The notes under the pieces are model-generated. The model did not search any database. It was not told where the DNA came from and was given only the letters and a program-made list of their open reading frames with translations. From positions 1-21,115 of the forward strand of contig JAAXHR010000125.1 of assembly GCA_012270805.1 (NCBI GenBank): DNA of 21,115 nt, read 5' to 3'. The position numbers were made by a program, and so were the translations under genes. The stretch comes from Dehalococcoidia bacterium (GTDB taxonomy: Bacteria > Chloroflexota > Dehalococcoidia > Lucifugimonadales > Lucifugimonadaceae). Shown in pieces: positions 9,007 to 16,529 of the stretch; within the stretch, counting starts at the first letter, position 1, and every line of letters starts with the position of its first letter.

Positions 9007-9115
9007 CTCGCCCCTCACCGAGCATACCCCGCTCGCGTCGCTACGCTTGCTTGCGCCCCTTTCGCTGGGTGAAAGGGGTGGGGCTTCTTCTATCCACTTC
9101 TAAAGGAGGGGCGAG
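9007..9115. repeat. Nested inverted repeat, possible dispersed intergenic (MITE/REP-like) element
   Basis: The outer arms CTCGCCCCTC (9007-9016) and GAGGGGCGAG (9106-9115) are perfect 10-bp inverted repeats. Inside them CCCCTTTC (9056-9063) and GAAAGGGG (9071-9078) form a perfect 8-bp stem with a 7-base loop. There is no trailing U-run, so it does not look like a simple intrinsic terminator. Terminal inverted repeats of a ~110-bp non-coding unit suggest a small dispersed repeat, but only one copy is in this window, so that identity is inference. Confidence 0.45.
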
Positions 9116-9135
9116 AATTGACGGGTTAGATGTGT

Positions 9136-9939
9136 CTACGGGCCTGTGCGCGAGCCTGAGGTGAAGACATCACGACCGCCTAATGCTTGCAACGGTCGGT
9201 TGTTGTCGCCTGTTATTGCTTTGAGCGCGTCAACCTGCTCCTGTGAAACTGTTCCGATTTCGAGCATCACGAACCAGTCGACTGGTTCTGCGCAAGGCGG
9301 AGTGGTCATCGACCCTTTGTACGAGTAGTACCCGAGATCCGTGGTCATCAAGCCTCGAGCGTTGAGGATCCCCGTCACCTCCGAAGTCCCTACCTCCGAC
9401 GGCACGTTGTCGATGATCTCTTGGATAAGCGGGTTGGCTTCACCGATGTCAAACATCTGAGACACAACTGCGACGTCTCCAAACACTTGGCTGTGCAGCA
9501 GCTGTAGCTCCAACGGATACGACTTCCCGTCGATATGATGCTCGCTAGGCGTGTGTGGAGTAACTGTTTCGAGTTGATATGTGCGTTCTCCAAAACCGAG
9601 ACGGTTGCCGGTCGGGTAATTCGCTGCGACCGTGGTGCCCAAGTTAGACACCCCCTCCGCCTCTTTACGATACGAGAACGACAACGGGGGAGAACTGCCT
9701 TGGGCGTAGCCAGTGATATCGATTGGGGATTGCTGTGCACCGTTGCCGCAGCTTGCGTTCTCCTCCGAAATCGATGCCCAATTCTCTGGTGCTCCCACTC
9801 CTGAATATCCCCACTCAACCGTCTCTGCAGCCTCTTCAACCACTTCTTCACCGCCGCAAGCGATCATAACCAACGGCAACGCCAGGATCGCCATTGCCAG
9901 CGTACCGCCAAGATATCGTTTGACCGACCTCAATTTCAT
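9136..9939 (-). CDS. Alpha-carbonic-anhydrase-like lipoprotein with a degenerate zinc site
   Basis: A 267-residue alpha-CA fold protein. An N-terminal signal with lipobox MIAC puts the lipidated Cys at residue 28. WGYSG (43-47), QQSPIDI (69-75), the paired cysteines C64 and C216, SMTTPPC (210-216) and NNRPLQ (246-251) are all typical of the family. The active site is not: the usual FHFH motif reads VTPH (126-129), so the first zinc histidine is T127 and only H129 remains. The third ligand, in the usual EAHLVH, is Q146 in ELQLLH. The proton-shuttle histidine of NNGHT is T102 in NLGTT. By family knowledge, loss of two of three zinc ligands should abolish CO2 hydration, so this may be a binding protein like vertebrate CA-related proteins. 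The ATG is preceded by GAGAGAG. It lies 71 bp downstream of the flavin oxidase gene on the same strand. Confidence 0.88.
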   Translation of the reverse strand: MKLRSVKRYLGGTLAMAILALPLVMIACGGEEVVEEAAETVEWGYSGVGAPENWASISEENASCGNGAQQSPIDITGYAQGSSPPLSFSYRKEAEGVSNLGTTVAANYPTGNRLGFGERTYQLETVTPHTPSEHHIDGKSYPLELQLLHSQVFGDVAVVSQMFDIGEANPLIQEIIDNVPSEVGTSEVTGILNARGLMTTDLGYYSYKGSMTTPPCAEPVDWFVMLEIGTVSQEQVDALKAITGDNNRPLQALGGRDVFTSGSRTGP

Positions 9940-10010
9940 TCTCTCTCTCGGGTTGATCCGTTGTCCTGCTATGTGTCGCGCGCGTGTCGACGCACTCGGT
10001 TGATTCTAAG

Positions 10011-11207
10011 TCAGTCGTCAGGACACTGAGATTGAGATTCTTCAGAGAGCAGACGGTCGATGCCGAATAACGTCATGTCGTAACGCGCATCTCCCTTCAT
10101 CGCCATGTCCGCCACGATCTCTCCGACTACTGCCGAGAACTTGAAACCGTGACCTGAACACGGACTGCAGATGATCACGTTCTTATGGCCGGGGTGCCAA
10201 TCCAAAAGGAAATGATAATCCGGGGTATCGGTGTAGAGGCAAACCGCGGACTTCATGATGCGACCGTTCAGTTGCGGAACCAGCCCCGAAATCGCGCTCC
10301 GCAACGAACTCTCGTCAGACTCGCGAACCGTGCGATCAAGATCGATCGGGTCATCGAACATCTCGCCGTGATGATGGAACGCTGCCTTGACACCACCGCC
10401 GAAGTCGGGCTGGCAGTAAAACCCTTTGCCCGGGGACCACTCCCAAGAGTGGTTAGGACTGTTTTCGGGGCGGAAAAGCTCCGGGCTGCTGGCTGGCTCG
10501 AACCAGAACAGCACCTGACGCTCCAATCTGAGCGGCAACTTCAGCTTCGACACAAACTCGTTGTTCCAAGCACCGGCCGAGAAAACGATCTGATCTGCGG
10601 TGTACTCGCCGCGATCCGTAAACACACGGACACCCTCGCCATCCGGATGCCAGCACCTCACCGGCTCGTTGTAGTGCAGGTCAGCGCCTTGCTTCGCGGC
10701 TTGATCAAGATGCGACGCGACACACTTCTCTGGGAACAGAACCCCGGAGTTTGAGTCGTAAGCGCCAACCATGTTGTCCCGCGGCTGGAACTGCGGCCAA
10801 CGTCTACGGATCTCGTCTGGATCGAGGATCTCGACTTCCATGTCGTGCTCTTTGGCCGATCGTTTCATCCCCACGACACTGTCGCTCTCAGGACGCCCAA
10901 CTGAGACTCCACCGACAATCCGCAACAGTTCGGTAGAACCGCCGTTAGAACGAGCGTCGTCAGCGATTGCCGCTTCAAGTTCTCGCCAGACCTCATAGCT
11001 GCGAAGCATCATCGGCACATAGTCTGGATGCTCAGCGTAGATCTGTCTGATGACACGCGTGTCTCCGTGGCTCGAACCTAGCCGGTGAGGCGGAGCAAAA
11101 GCGTCGAAACCGATGACCGAAGCACCTCGCTTTGCCAGTTGCCACGCTGACGCGCTGCCGTGGGCACCAAGGCCAACAATGATTACATCTCCAGATTTGT
11201 TGCCCAT
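10011..11207 (-). CDS. Monomeric sarcosine oxidase / N-methyltryptophan oxidase-family FAD enzyme
   Basis: This 398-residue protein matches monomeric sarcosine oxidase along its length. The FAD-binding GLGAHG motif is at 12-17. HGDTRVIR (48-55) provides R51 and R54, matching the flavin-site arginines. K274 and H278 match the oxygen-activating Lys and nearby His. C323 (CLYTDTPD) is the expected covalent-FAD cysteine, and SGHGFKFS carries K356. The C323-K356 spacing of 33 equals that of the Bacillus enzyme. Family members oxidise N-methyl amino acids or related secondary amines, giving H2O2 and formaldehyde; the exact substrate is unresolved. It follows the DM13 gene by 22 bp on the same strand, consistent with cotranscription. 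The ATG at 11207 has a weak purine-rich upstream site. Confidence 0.88.
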   Translation of the reverse strand: MGNKSGDVIIVGLGAHGSASAWQLAKRGASVIGFDAFAPPHRLGSSHGDTRVIRQIYAEHPDYVPMMLRSYEVWRELEAAIADDARSNGGSTELLRIVGGVSVGRPESDSVVGMKRSAKEHDMEVEILDPDEIRRRWPQFQPRDNMVGAYDSNSGVLFPEKCVASHLDQAAKQGADLHYNEPVRCWHPDGEGVRVFTDRGEYTADQIVFSAGAWNNEFVSKLKLPLRLERQVLFWFEPASSPELFRPENSPNHSWEWSPGKGFYCQPDFGGGVKAAFHHHGEMFDDPIDLDRTVRESDESSLRSAISGLVPQLNGRIMKSAVCLYTDTPDYHFLLDWHPGHKNVIICSPCSGHGFKFSAVVGEIVADMAMKGDARYDMTLFGIDRLLSEESQSQCPDD

Positions 11208-11229
11208 CGGTTTTCTTTCTATCAGCGTG

Positions 11230-11859
11230 TCAATTCAGGGATAACGGCGCGACCGCAAACACTACTTGGAACGGTTTGCAGTATATGACTACGCTACGCT
11301 GATCGTCCACGTTCACATCATCGGGAATCGGATAGTTCTGGTTACCGATATTACCCTTCAACTTCCCGAGTTCAACATACGTCACGTTATCCGCATGAAC
11401 ATCGCCTCGCCCCATCGGGTCCGGGTGCGTGGTCAGCAACACTCGCAGATCTGGGCCGTTGATCACGTTGAAATCCTCGAAACGCAACACGAAACCATCC
11501 GTTCCGAGATCGTAGATCGTCGCGTCGCCGCTCCCCTTGTGAAAGCTGTCGCCATCGCGAAACTGCCCAACCTTCACCGCCTCAGGGGCCAGCATCGCGC
11601 CCATAGCCTCCATCATCTCCTCCTCAACCTCCTCCGGATCGTCCATTGCCGCCTCCATCGTCGCTTGTGCTTGCGCCATCTCCATCCCCGCGGGCATCAC
11701 CGCGTTCGTCAGTGCTGGAAACTCCTCGTCCACCGTCTTATCGATAAACAGCGGCGACCCCAACCACCACGCCAGAGCCGCACCGGGGATGACGACCACA
11801 GCAGTGATGATCGTCGCCAGCGGCTTATGCGAACTAATCCAATTGGTAACGCTTTTCAT
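11230..11859 (-). CDS. Membrane-anchored DM13-domain protein
   Basis: A 209-residue protein with an N-terminal membrane or signal-anchor helix (about 14-34) and an acidic, Met/Ala/Glu-rich linker (about 55-92). A DM13 domain covers about 97-207. DM13 hallmarks visible are FRDGDSFHKGSGDATIYDL, the FEDFNVINGPDLRVLL strand-turn, GKLKGNIGNQNY and the conserved cysteine C194 in IYCKPFQVVF. DM13 domains are proposed to take part in redox or electron transfer in extracytoplasmic proteins; the biochemistry is poorly established. It is the first gene of a co-directional set with the flavin oxidase, suggesting a redox link. AAGG lies upstream of the ATG. Confidence 0.85.
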   Translation of the reverse strand: MKSVTNWISSHKPLATIITAVVVIPGAALAWWLGSPLFIDKTVDEEFPALTNAVMPAGMEMAQAQATMEAAMDDPEEVEEEMMEAMGAMLAPEAVKVGQFRDGDSFHKGSGDATIYDLGTDGFVLRFEDFNVINGPDLRVLLTTHPDPMGRGDVHADNVTYVELGKLKGNIGNQNYPIPDDVNVDDQRSVVIYCKPFQVVFAVAPLSLN

Positions 11860-12098
11860 CGCAATAATCCCTTACTAGCGCTTGGCTTGGCAGATAAGCG
11901 ATCTCATTTGCTTCGATTCTAGTCCCGAAACTCGAACTGAGCAGACAAAACCACCAACCCTAAAGCCGTAGCAATCCGAGTTCAGACGACACCATCCCTT
12001 CCGCAAAGCGAAGCGACAGCAAGGAGTGTTCTCCACGCAGCCCTCCGAGTTCCTGTTATCGTGATTGCCTAGACAGTCCCAACCAACAACCCAAGAAC

Positions 12099-12102
12099 GG
12101 AG
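12099..12102 (+). promoter_or_regulatory. Ribosome binding site supporting the GTG start of the SDR gene
   Basis: GGAG sits 8 bases before the GTG at 12111. This supports GTG initiation and places the coding start just upstream of the Rossmann nucleotide-binding motif, where SDR proteins normally begin. Confidence 0.6.
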
Positions 12103-12110
12103 CAAACAAA

Positions 12111-12926
12111 GTGGGTGAATACCAAGGCAAGTCCGTAATCGTTACTGGCGGAGCGCTAGGCATCGGAGGCGGCGTGTCCCGCGCGTTCGCTAACGCCGGT
12201 GCAAGTGTCACCGTTATGGACATTGACGATGATGCTGGCGACGCGCTCGTGGAGGAGTTGACAGGGCAAGGCGCAACTGCGCAGTACATATCAGCCGATG
12301 CCGGAACCATCGAGGGTTGCCGGGCCACAGCCGACGCCGCGATCGACGCTTACGGCGGCATTGACGTCGTCATCAACAACGTTGGCATTCAGCCGCCGTC
12401 CTCATATGTCGACGCCGTAGACCTCCCCGAAGAGGCGTGGGAGCGCATCATCAATATCAACCTACGCAGCCGCTTCCTGATGGCCAAATACTCCGTACCC
12501 TCGATGCGGGAACGCGGTGGCGGCGTTATCATCTCCGTCGCCAGCGTTCAAGGACTGCTCTCGATGCCCTTCGTCTCTGCCTACGCAGCCAGCAAAGGCG
12601 GCGATCTCTCGCTGACCCGGCAGATGTCGATCGATTTCGCGAAAGACAACATCCGTGTCCTCTCCGTAAACCCCGGAACGATCAACACCCCCATGGTCTG
12701 GAATGCCCTCGAAGGTACCGGTGACGATCTCGAACAAGGCCTCATCGACTCCGCCAAAACCCACCCTCTAGGCCGCATCGGCGAACCTGAAGACATCGCA
12801 AACGTAATGCTCTTCCTAGCGAGCGACAAAGCCTCGTTCATGACCGGCTCTTACGTCAATGTAGACGGCGGAATGATGGCAGTGGGAGCGTGGGCCGGAA
12901 CTGTCGGGGCAGCGGGTAGCGACTAG
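12111..12926 (+). CDS. Short-chain dehydrogenase/reductase (classical SDR)
   Basis: A 271-residue classical SDR, the normal length for the family. The cofactor motif TGGALGIG is at 12-19. An acidic residue after the second strand (VMDIDD, 35-40) favours NAD(H) over NADP(H). NNVG is at 89-92. The catalytic tetrad is N117, S145, Y158 and K162, seen in NINL, SVASVQG and YAASK. The C-terminus has the usual TGSYVNVDGG. Classical SDRs of this type include 3-oxoacyl-ACP reductases and sugar or alcohol dehydrogenases; the substrate cannot be assigned. Translation starts at GTG with a good ribosome site. It diverges from the DM13 gene across a 251-bp gap in which I see no gene. An MFS gene follows 177 bp downstream on the same strand. 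Confidence 0.88.
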   Translation: MGEYQGKSVIVTGGALGIGGGVSRAFANAGASVTVMDIDDDAGDALVEELTGQGATAQYISADAGTIEGCRATADAAIDAYGGIDVVINNVGIQPPSSYVDAVDLPEEAWERIININLRSRFLMAKYSVPSMRERGGGVIISVASVQGLLSMPFVSAYAASKGGDLSLTRQMSIDFAKDNIRVLSVNPGTINTPMVWNALEGTGDDLEQGLIDSAKTHPLGRIGEPEDIANVMLFLASDKASFMTGSYVNVDGGMMAVGAWAGTVGAAGSD

Positions 12927-13103
12927 CAAACTTTCCCTTCATTCGTTCTGTTGCAGAGAAGACGAACAGATCCCAGCGAAGCGATTTTTATTGGAATGCT
13001 TGATACATCCTTCGTCCACGGTGCGCTAGCAGGTGACTAACGCGGGATTGGTCGCGTTTAAACTTGCAACATTCCCTCCGATCACTCGACCTCTGGCGAC
13101 CGA

Positions 13104-14450
13104 ATGTCATCCACCTTTAGCCCTAACCGCCTAGCCCGTCGCGCTCGGGTTGGTGTGCGCCGCCGTCGCGCTTTTTACGGGTGGAACGTGGTGGGCGCCA
13201 TGTTCTTCGGCATGTTGCTGGTCATGGGAACTCGCAACGGTTTCGGAGTTTTCGTCGACAACTGGGAGCGAGAGTGGGGCGTGACGACGGGCGAAATCTC
13301 AGTGGCGGCAGCCATCGGCTGGATCATCAACGGATTTTCGCAGCCCGTCCTGGGCAAGATAGTCGATCGCTACGGCGGTAAAGTCGTCGTTGTGGTCAGC
13401 ATGATCGTTCTCGGCATCTCGTATCTGCTCCTGGCTTTTATCGACGGTGTCATCATGCTCGCAGTCCTGTTCGGCGGCGTCATTTCGTTCTTCGCCGGCG
13501 GCATCTCTCCCGGAACCGCGGGTGCCGTGATTACTCGATGGTTTCAACGCAAACGAGGCATCGCGATGAGCGTCGTCGCCGCTGGCGGGTCCCTCGGCGG
13601 ACTGGTCATGGTGCCATTCCTGACCCAGTTGATGCTCGCTACGAACTGGCAGACGGCTTGGATCGTGTCCGGGATCTTGGTGCTCGGACTTGGCGTTCCG
13701 GTTTCCGTCGTGATCTTACGGAACACTCCAGACGATATGGGCTTGTTGCCCGACGGGGAAGTCCCTTCGAAAGATGATGCAACGTCTGCGCTTCAGCGGT
13801 TGAGGTCGCAAGCGATGATGCGGGGTGGCCCGTTGGGCTCCGATCAATGGATGGAGGCATTCAAGTCGTGGCCCATGTGGCAACTCTCAATCGGCTACTT
13901 CGTTTGCGGCATCACAACCGCCAGCATCTCCACTCACTTCGTCCGATGGGCTATCAGCGAAGACGTCTCGCAGGCCAACGCCGCATGGGCGTTTGGAATA
14001 TTGATGGGCATCAACGCTGGCGGCGTGGTAGCAATCGGTGTTCTCTCAGACATTTTCCAACGCCACTTCCTGCTGGCTGCCGTGTATCTGGTAAGAGGCA
14101 TCGCGTTCATGACGCTGGTGGTGCTGCCCGGAGAAGCTGCGATGTGGGCTTTCGCTCTTATCGGCGGAGCTTCGTGGCTTGCCACCGTTCCATTGACCAC
14201 GGGGTTGACTGCTGACGTGTACGGCGTTCGCAATGTCGGCACGCTAGGCGGACTCATCAACTTTTCGCATCAGATGGGCGGAGGAGCAGCCGTGTTGATC
14301 TTCGGACTGACGTTCGACTGGTATGGCACCTACGATCCAGCCTTCATCGGTGGCGCACTCTGCCTCCTCATCGCCGGGCTTGTCATCCTGACCATCAAAG
14401 AGAAGAAATACTCGATCAGGTACGCTCCTGCGAGGGGCACCGCAACCTAG
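13104..14450 (+). CDS. MFS transporter, oxalate:formate antiporter / monocarboxylate type
   Basis: A 448-residue membrane protein with a short Arg-rich N-terminus and about 12 hydrophobic helices. FYGWNVV (24-30), the DRYGGK loop (about 87-92), TRWFQRKRGIAMS and NTPDDMGLLPDG are typical of the OFA/monocarboxylate branch of MFS. A hydrophilic central loop (about 215-250) separates the halves. Such proteins carry organic acids, so import of a small carboxylate is likely but the substrate is not determined. The gene ends 7 bp before a small membrane-protein gene and follows the SDR gene on the same strand. The gap before it (12927-13103) shows no gene. Confidence 0.88.
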   Translation: MSSTFSPNRLARRARVGVRRRRAFYGWNVVGAMFFGMLLVMGTRNGFGVFVDNWEREWGVTTGEISVAAAIGWIINGFSQPVLGKIVDRYGGKVVVVVSMIVLGISYLLLAFIDGVIMLAVLFGGVISFFAGGISPGTAGAVITRWFQRKRGIAMSVVAAGGSLGGLVMVPFLTQLMLATNWQTAWIVSGILVLGLGVPVSVVILRNTPDDMGLLPDGEVPSKDDATSALQRLRSQAMMRGGPLGSDQWMEAFKSWPMWQLSIGYFVCGITTASISTHFVRWAISEDVSQANAAWAFGILMGINAGGVVAIGVLSDIFQRHFLLAAVYLVRGIAFMTLVVLPGEAAMWAFALIGGASWLATVPLTTGLTADVYGVRNVGTLGGLINFSHQMGGGAAVLIFGLTFDWYGTYDPAFIGGALCLLIAGLVILTIKEKKYSIRYAPARGTAT

Positions 14451-14457
14451 CCTAACG

Positions 14458-14697
14458 ATGCGCGTACCCGTCTTAGAGCCAGATGTCTCGAGTTCGGTGC
14501 TTATGCACCATAGCGAGTCGGTTGACCCCACGCTGGCTCGGTGGATAAACGATCTGCTCCATGACTTGCTCGGATGGGGACCGTGGACATTCATCGTGGT
14601 GCTCGGACTCGCCATCGTCCTGGTACCCATATGGCTAATCTACAACGCGGTGAAACATCCGGCGATCGATGACGAGACAGACATCGACGAGAGGTGA
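14458..14697 (+). CDS. Small single-pass membrane protein, unknown function
   Basis: A 79-residue frame that begins 7 bp after the stop of the MFS transporter gene, so it is probably cotranslated with it. It has a hydrophilic N-terminus, one strong hydrophobic segment (about 42-63, containing WTFIVVLGLAIVLVPIWLIY) and an acidic C-terminus (DDETDIDER). I recognise no family. An internal ATG at 14503 is an alternative start that would leave the helix intact. The tight spacing and clear membrane segment argue that it is real and possibly an accessory of the transporter, but this is inference. Confidence 0.6.
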   Translation: MRVPVLEPDVSSSVLMHHSESVDPTLARWINDLLHDLLGWGPWTFIVVLGLAIVLVPIWLIYNAVKHPAIDDETDIDER

Positions 14698-14712
14698 TCA
14701 TCGCTTAGAAGC

Positions 14713-14789
14713 TGGTACCCCGTACGGGATTCGAACCCGTGATCTCCGGCTTGAAAGGCCGACGTGCTAGGCCGCTGCACCAACGGGGC
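14713..14789 (-). tRNA. tRNA-Glu (anticodon UUC)
   Basis: Minus-strand cloverleaf. The acceptor stem is GCCCCGT paired with ACGGGGT (one G-U). The anticodon stem TCGGC/GCCGG encloses the loop CTTTCAA, giving anticodon TTC for Glu. The T-arm contains GGTTCGAATCC. Discriminator A is followed by a genomically encoded CCA. It lies between the small membrane-protein gene and the epimerase gene. Confidence 0.95.
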
Positions 14790-14868
14790 GGGGAACGCCG
14801 CAACACCACATCTCACAACCCCTTAAGGATAACATTGGGCATCTGCCAGTCGATCCAAAACCGACGGC

Positions 14869-15636
14869 TCACTTCCAGTCCTCAGCCCGATCTTGCGGTT
14901 CGTAGCCGATGGCTTCGCGCGCGTAGTCGATGTCCCAAAAGCGCCAACGGTTGTTCGACACTCCGTAGAAGATCTCGTAGCTGATGTCGGCGGTTAGACA
15001 TCGATCTACCAAGTGCGCGAGATCCCGATGAGACAGCCAAGTGGCGTAGGCGCGGATGTTCATGGGACGGTTATCCGGAACGACGGTGCCGATCCGCAGA
15101 CAAGCGACTTCGAGCCCGAAGTGTTCGTTGTAGTAACGTCCGGTGGCTTCCCCGAAGACCTTGCTCACCCCGTAATCGCTGTCTGGACGGATAGGCACTG
15201 TGTGGTTGACTTGCACAATATTCGCCGGGTCGTTGTCAATCAGCGAGTAGTCGCCGAGCCCGATGCTCTTGTAGGGCTCATCCAACTCAAAGTTGCCGAC
15301 TGCGTGGTTTGAACTTGCGAATACGAGCCGTTTGACTCCGTGCTCCCTCGCCGCCTCGTACACGTTATGCGTCGATGCGATGTTGTTGCGAAGGACGTCC
15401 GGCCATGGCGTTGATACCGGCGCGTTGGCGGCAAGGTGAACGACTGCATCTTGGCCCTTGAATGCAGGCGAGATGGCATCGTAATCGTAACAATCGGCGA
15501 GCGTGAAGCTGGCAAGCGAATCGTCGTCCAAAGCCCTCGCATCGACACCTGAAATGGTGTAGCGGCCAAATTCGCCGAGATGTGTGCGCAATACTGATCC
15601 AATGAGGCCGCTGGCGCCGGTTATGAGTATTTTCAT
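14869..15636 (-). CDS. NAD-dependent epimerase/dehydratase, uronate-dehydrogenase-like extended SDR
   Basis: A 255-residue extended-SDR protein. The Rossmann motif GASGLIG is at 7-13, with an acidic residue at the end of the second strand (VDAR, D32), which favours NAD. SSNH (108-111) and YGVSK (Y155, K159) give the catalytic residues. SSNHAVG, the YGVSKVFGE stretch and CLRIG closely resemble uronate dehydrogenases (Udh), which oxidise galacturonate or glucuronate to the lactone. A generic nucleotide-sugar epimerase is less likely because the protein is short. The ATG at 15636 starts directly with the Rossmann strand. It diverges from rsmG across 127 bp. Confidence 0.85.
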   Translation of the reverse strand: MKILITGASGLIGSVLRTHLGEFGRYTISGVDARALDDDSLASFTLADCYDYDAISPAFKGQDAVVHLAANAPVSTPWPDVLRNNIASTHNVYEAAREHGVKRLVFASSNHAVGNFELDEPYKSIGLGDYSLIDNDPANIVQVNHTVPIRPDSDYGVSKVFGEATGRYYNEHFGLEVACLRIGTVVPDNRPMNIRAYATWLSHRDLAHLVDRCLTADISYEIFYGVSNNRWRFWDIDYAREAIGYEPQDRAEDWK

Positions 15637-15752
15637 GGTGAGTCCAGATACCTTCTCTGCATTCGTTGGGCGTTTGAGTAATCCGTCGTTATCATGTTAA
15701 GTCGCATAGACGGCACAGGATGTTCTAGTTGCGGTTATACGGACTATCGGTC

Positions 15753-15758
15753 AGGAAA
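15753..15758 (+). promoter_or_regulatory. Ribosome binding site supporting the TTG start of rsmG
   Basis: AGGAAA lies 5 bases before the TTG at 15764. No in-frame ATG lies near the expected RsmG N-terminus, so TTG initiation is the best choice. Confidence 0.55.
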
Positions 15759-15763
15759 ACGTA

Positions 15764-16510
15764 TTGGAATCGTTAATAGAGGCGGCTGACACCATCGGAG
15801 TACAGGTCGATGACGCCACAACCGAGTGCTTCCGGCGTTATCGTGAGCTGCTGATCGAGTGGAGCAGCCGCACCAATCTGACGGCCATCAAGGACCCTGA
15901 AGCCATCGTCGAGCAACTCTTCATTCGCTCCTTCAGGATCGCGGTTCCCGCCGGTGGAAGCGTGTCAACTGCAGGCTGGTTCGACGGACGTCGCATCATT
16001 GACATCGGATCAGGTGCTGGTATACCAGGTCTGCCGTTGAAGCTGATATTTCCGGGGGCTGACGTGACGTTGGTCGAATCTAATCTCAAGAAGTGTGATT
16101 TCCTTGAGCACGTCGTCACGGATCTCGGATTGGGCGGCATAACCGTAATCAACCAACGCGCCGAAGATGCTGCCCACTCAGAAGGTCTCCGGGAGAGGTA
16201 CGATCTGGCCACGGCTCGTGGCGTCGCCAAGCTTCCGGTTTTGGCTGAATATACTCTTCCGTTTCTCAAACCAGGTGGTGTTGCAGTATTGCCGAAAGGC
16301 CCGGACGTTCAAGCCGTGCGCGCAGAATCGGACGATGCCGCGTACGCCGCAGATGAGATGGGAGCGGCGCCGGCAATCATTCAACCCGTCGCTCACCCTG
16401 GCACCTCGCCGACCGATCATATCATCTACTGGCTCAAAATCCGTTCGACTGCTGACCGCTACCCTCGGCGCGTCGGTGTTCCCTCGAAACGACCGTTGGT
16501 AGTCGCTTAA
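15764..16510 (+). CDS. rsmG: 16S rRNA (guanine527-N7)-methyltransferase RsmG
   Basis: A 248-residue protein of usual RsmG/GidB length. The SAM-binding motif DIGSGAGIPGLPL, the acidic VESN strand end, the characteristic ATARGVAKLPVL segment and the LPKGP motif near the C-terminal third are all diagnostic. It methylates N7 of G527 in 16S rRNA, near the streptomycin site of the small subunit. The N-terminal SRTNLTAI stretch is also typical of the family. Start is TTG with an upstream AGGA. The LPG-synthase-type membrane gene follows 19 bp downstream on the same strand, so the two may be cotranscribed. Confidence 0.93.
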   Translation: MESLIEAADTIGVQVDDATTECFRRYRELLIEWSSRTNLTAIKDPEAIVEQLFIRSFRIAVPAGGSVSTAGWFDGRRIIDIGSGAGIPGLPLKLIFPGADVTLVESNLKKCDFLEHVVTDLGLGGITVINQRAEDAAHSEGLRERYDLATARGVAKLPVLAEYTLPFLKPGGVAVLPKGPDVQAVRAESDDAAYAADEMGAAPAIIQPVAHPGTSPTDHIIYWLKIRSTADRYPRRVGVPSKRPLVVA

Positions 16511-16529
16511 GATACGTTTTGGTGACTTC

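Larger units (their letters stand above)
8752..9135. other. Non-coding gap with C-depleted tract and repeat-like sequence
   Basis: I found no convincing gene in this 384-bp gap; the short open frames here are low-complexity and hit no family I recognise. From about 8937 to 9004 the plus strand is almost free of C (two in 68 bases) and rich in G and T. The right part, 9007-9115, is a nested inverted repeat described separately. CCCTCGCCC occurs at 8865-8873 and again at 9005-9013. The gap contains the leader of the MFS gene on its left side and the 3' flank of the carbonic-anhydrase-like gene on its right. Confidence 0.5.

Noticed and set aside
8785..9025. Minus-strand frames in the gap before the carbonic-anhydrase-like gene
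   Set aside because: Low-complexity His/Pro/Asn/Ser content, produced by the skewed composition of the gap, with no ribosome site or family similarity.
9056..9078. Intrinsic terminator
   Set aside because: The hairpin is strong but no T-run follows on either strand, so a repeat element is the better reading.
11875..12105. Cys/Arg-rich 76-residue minus-strand frame in the DM13-SDR gap
   Set aside because: No ribosome site, no recognisable family and composition typical of random frames in a divergent promoter region.
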